Shown: positions 52,434-53,065 of the stretch, one piece after another
Position numbering within the stretch: position 1 is the first letter of the stretch
Layout of the letters: each line of letters begins with the position of its first letter
Origin: ZC4RG29 sp036273935
GTDB taxonomy: Bacteria > Bacteroidota > Bacteroidia > Cytophagales > Cyclobacteriaceae
Direction of reading: 5' to 3'
Assembly: GCA_036273935.1 (NCBI GenBank)
Contig: DASUGQ010000324.1
Span: 1 to 53,065 of the forward strand
Length of the DNA: 53,065 bases
Notes under the pieces: generated by a model
Told to the model about the DNA's origin: nothing
Seen by the model: only the letters and a program-made list of their open reading frames with translations
Databases searched by the model: none
Program-made: the position numbers and the translations under genes

Positions 52434-52525
52434 ATCGCAGTTTTGATGAATTCCAGAGAATTTTTTGACACCCTGACTAAATAGGGTCGGAAACCCATCA
52501 ATTCAGACGGTCGCCATCCATGACG

Positions 52526-53065
52526 TCAGAGTTCTTTCATCAGCACTTTGTAGAGCGCGATCATGCGGGTTACATCATATTGATGAGCCCTTTCCGTCGG
52601 CGTGTGCGGATTTTGCTGAGGCGCACCGATAAAACACCAATCAAAAGGATAGGGGGAGGTTTGTAACTCCCGCCCATCACTCGATCCGATTCCTTCCACT
52701 TCCAATTGAAAGTCAACTTTATTTCTCTTTGCGATTTCAATAATCTTATTGACAAAACCCCGCCTGGGGATGTTTCGATCCCGCATGGAGATGACAACGC
52801 CCTTTCCTAGCTCCACGCCATCCGTCGCCCACGTGATGTCAGAAATCAAGGCCTGCTTTATCTTCCATTGCTGATAAATGAAACGGGCAAGGTAGGGAAC
52901 GCTTCCACCACCATGCTCCTCCCAACAACTGAAGCATATTACACCATCTCTTAATTCTTCCGCGATCTTTAAAGCATTGTATATGCCTAGCCGGTTATCG
53001 AGGTAGGGCGACTGAATATGTGTTTTGTTTGCCTTGAATGCCACTTTATAGGTGAGCGATGTACC
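52526..53065 (-). CDS. Metallopeptidase of the M20/M28/M42 type, partial
   Basis: The frame is open to the right edge, so the N-terminal part is missing. The visible 179 residues contain LDNRLGIYNALKIAE, CWEEHGGGSVPYL (the catalytic Glu), SDITWATDGVELGKG, DGRELQTSPYPFDWCFIGAP and HTPTERAHQYDVTRMIALY (metal and late-motif His). These are typical of co-catalytic zinc aminopeptidases of clan MH. Residue H in NPHTPTE is a likely metal ligand. An internal GTG at 53044 is not the start, because the same frame continues to the edge with no stop. Confidence 0.85.
   Translation of the reverse strand, partial: GTSLTYKVAFKANKTHIQSPYLDNRLGIYNALKIAEELRDGVICFSCWEEHGGGSVPYLARFIYQQWKIKQALISDITWATDGVELGKGVVISMRDRNIPRRGFVNKIIEIAKRNKVDFQLEVEGIGSSDGRELQTSPYPFDWCFIGAPQQNPHTPTERAHQYDVTRMIALYKVLMKEL

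Noticed and set aside
52441..52525. Possible terminator between the peptidase gene and hpt
   Set aside because: A 5-bp ACCCT/AGGGT stem is present but is followed by A, not T, on the relevant strand.
1..53065. tRNA, rRNA, CRISPR, insertion sequences and phage genes
   Set aside because: I looked for T-loop-like sequences, regular spacer repeats and transposase or integrase motifs on both strands and found none that stand up; apparent matches were inside confident coding genes.

Overview
The window looks like core chromosome of a Bacteroidota bacterium, most likely of the Cytophagales. The evidence is an STN/CarboxypepD_reg TonB-dependent receptor with an SLP-type lipoprotein start just downstream, a long C-terminal tail on S16, a split atpD-atpC pair with a short epsilon subunit, a lipoprotein-type LptC, NhaD antiporters, and repeated TAnnTTTG (-7) promoter boxes just upstream of genes. 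I see no tRNA, rRNA, CRISPR, IS element, integrase or phage gene, and no intergenic gap longer than about 210 bases.

Layout. 1-2.7 kb: outer-membrane uptake receptor and the first bases of a lipoprotein gene (minus). 2.9-8.3 kb: hemE (plus), then minus-strand accD, fbaB, and the rplS/trmD/rimM/rpsP cluster, transcribed from rpsP. 8.5-14.2 kb: sucA, sucB and lpdA, the complete 2-oxoglutarate dehydrogenase set, with a strong terminator before lpdA. 14.2-18.9 kb: DUF4105 protein, orphan radical SAM/SPASM protein, a Cys-rich mini membrane protein, inositol-phosphatase family enzyme, rsmI, pterin dehydratase and DUF493. 19-26.7 kb (minus): coaX, outer-membrane barrel, TPR protein, lptC, an unlisted 51-residue membrane protein, CNNM/CorC protein and a PpiD-like foldase: an envelope-biogenesis block. 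26.8-29.2 kb: anmK and an amino-acid dehydrogenase (plus). 29.2-37.7 kb (minus): two tandem nhaD genes, lysC, dnaK, an aldo/keto reductase and a CotH-kinase-like secreted protein. 37.7-41.9 kb (plus): a four-TM protein, prfC, an RluA-type pseudouridine synthase, DUF6787 and a lipoprotein. 41.9-53 kb (minus, one long co-oriented run): peptidase (partial), hpt, adk, obgE, grpE, dnaJ, a toast-rack envelope protein, a NatAB-like ABC exporter, an orphan histidine kinase, atpD and atpC.

Most genes are housekeeping. The best candidate for something under-described is the run of toast-rack protein, ABC exporter and orphan histidine kinase at 43.8-48.4 kb, with a LytTR-like pair of direct repeats and an inverted repeat in its two leaders. 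It resembles an envelope-stress module, but this is inference. Other points worth checking are a DnaJ with only one of its two zinc centres, an AccD with no zinc-ribbon cysteines, a terminator-like hairpin 10 bases before the lptC start codon, the tandem nhaD pair, and the small membrane protein upstream of the CorC-like gene.
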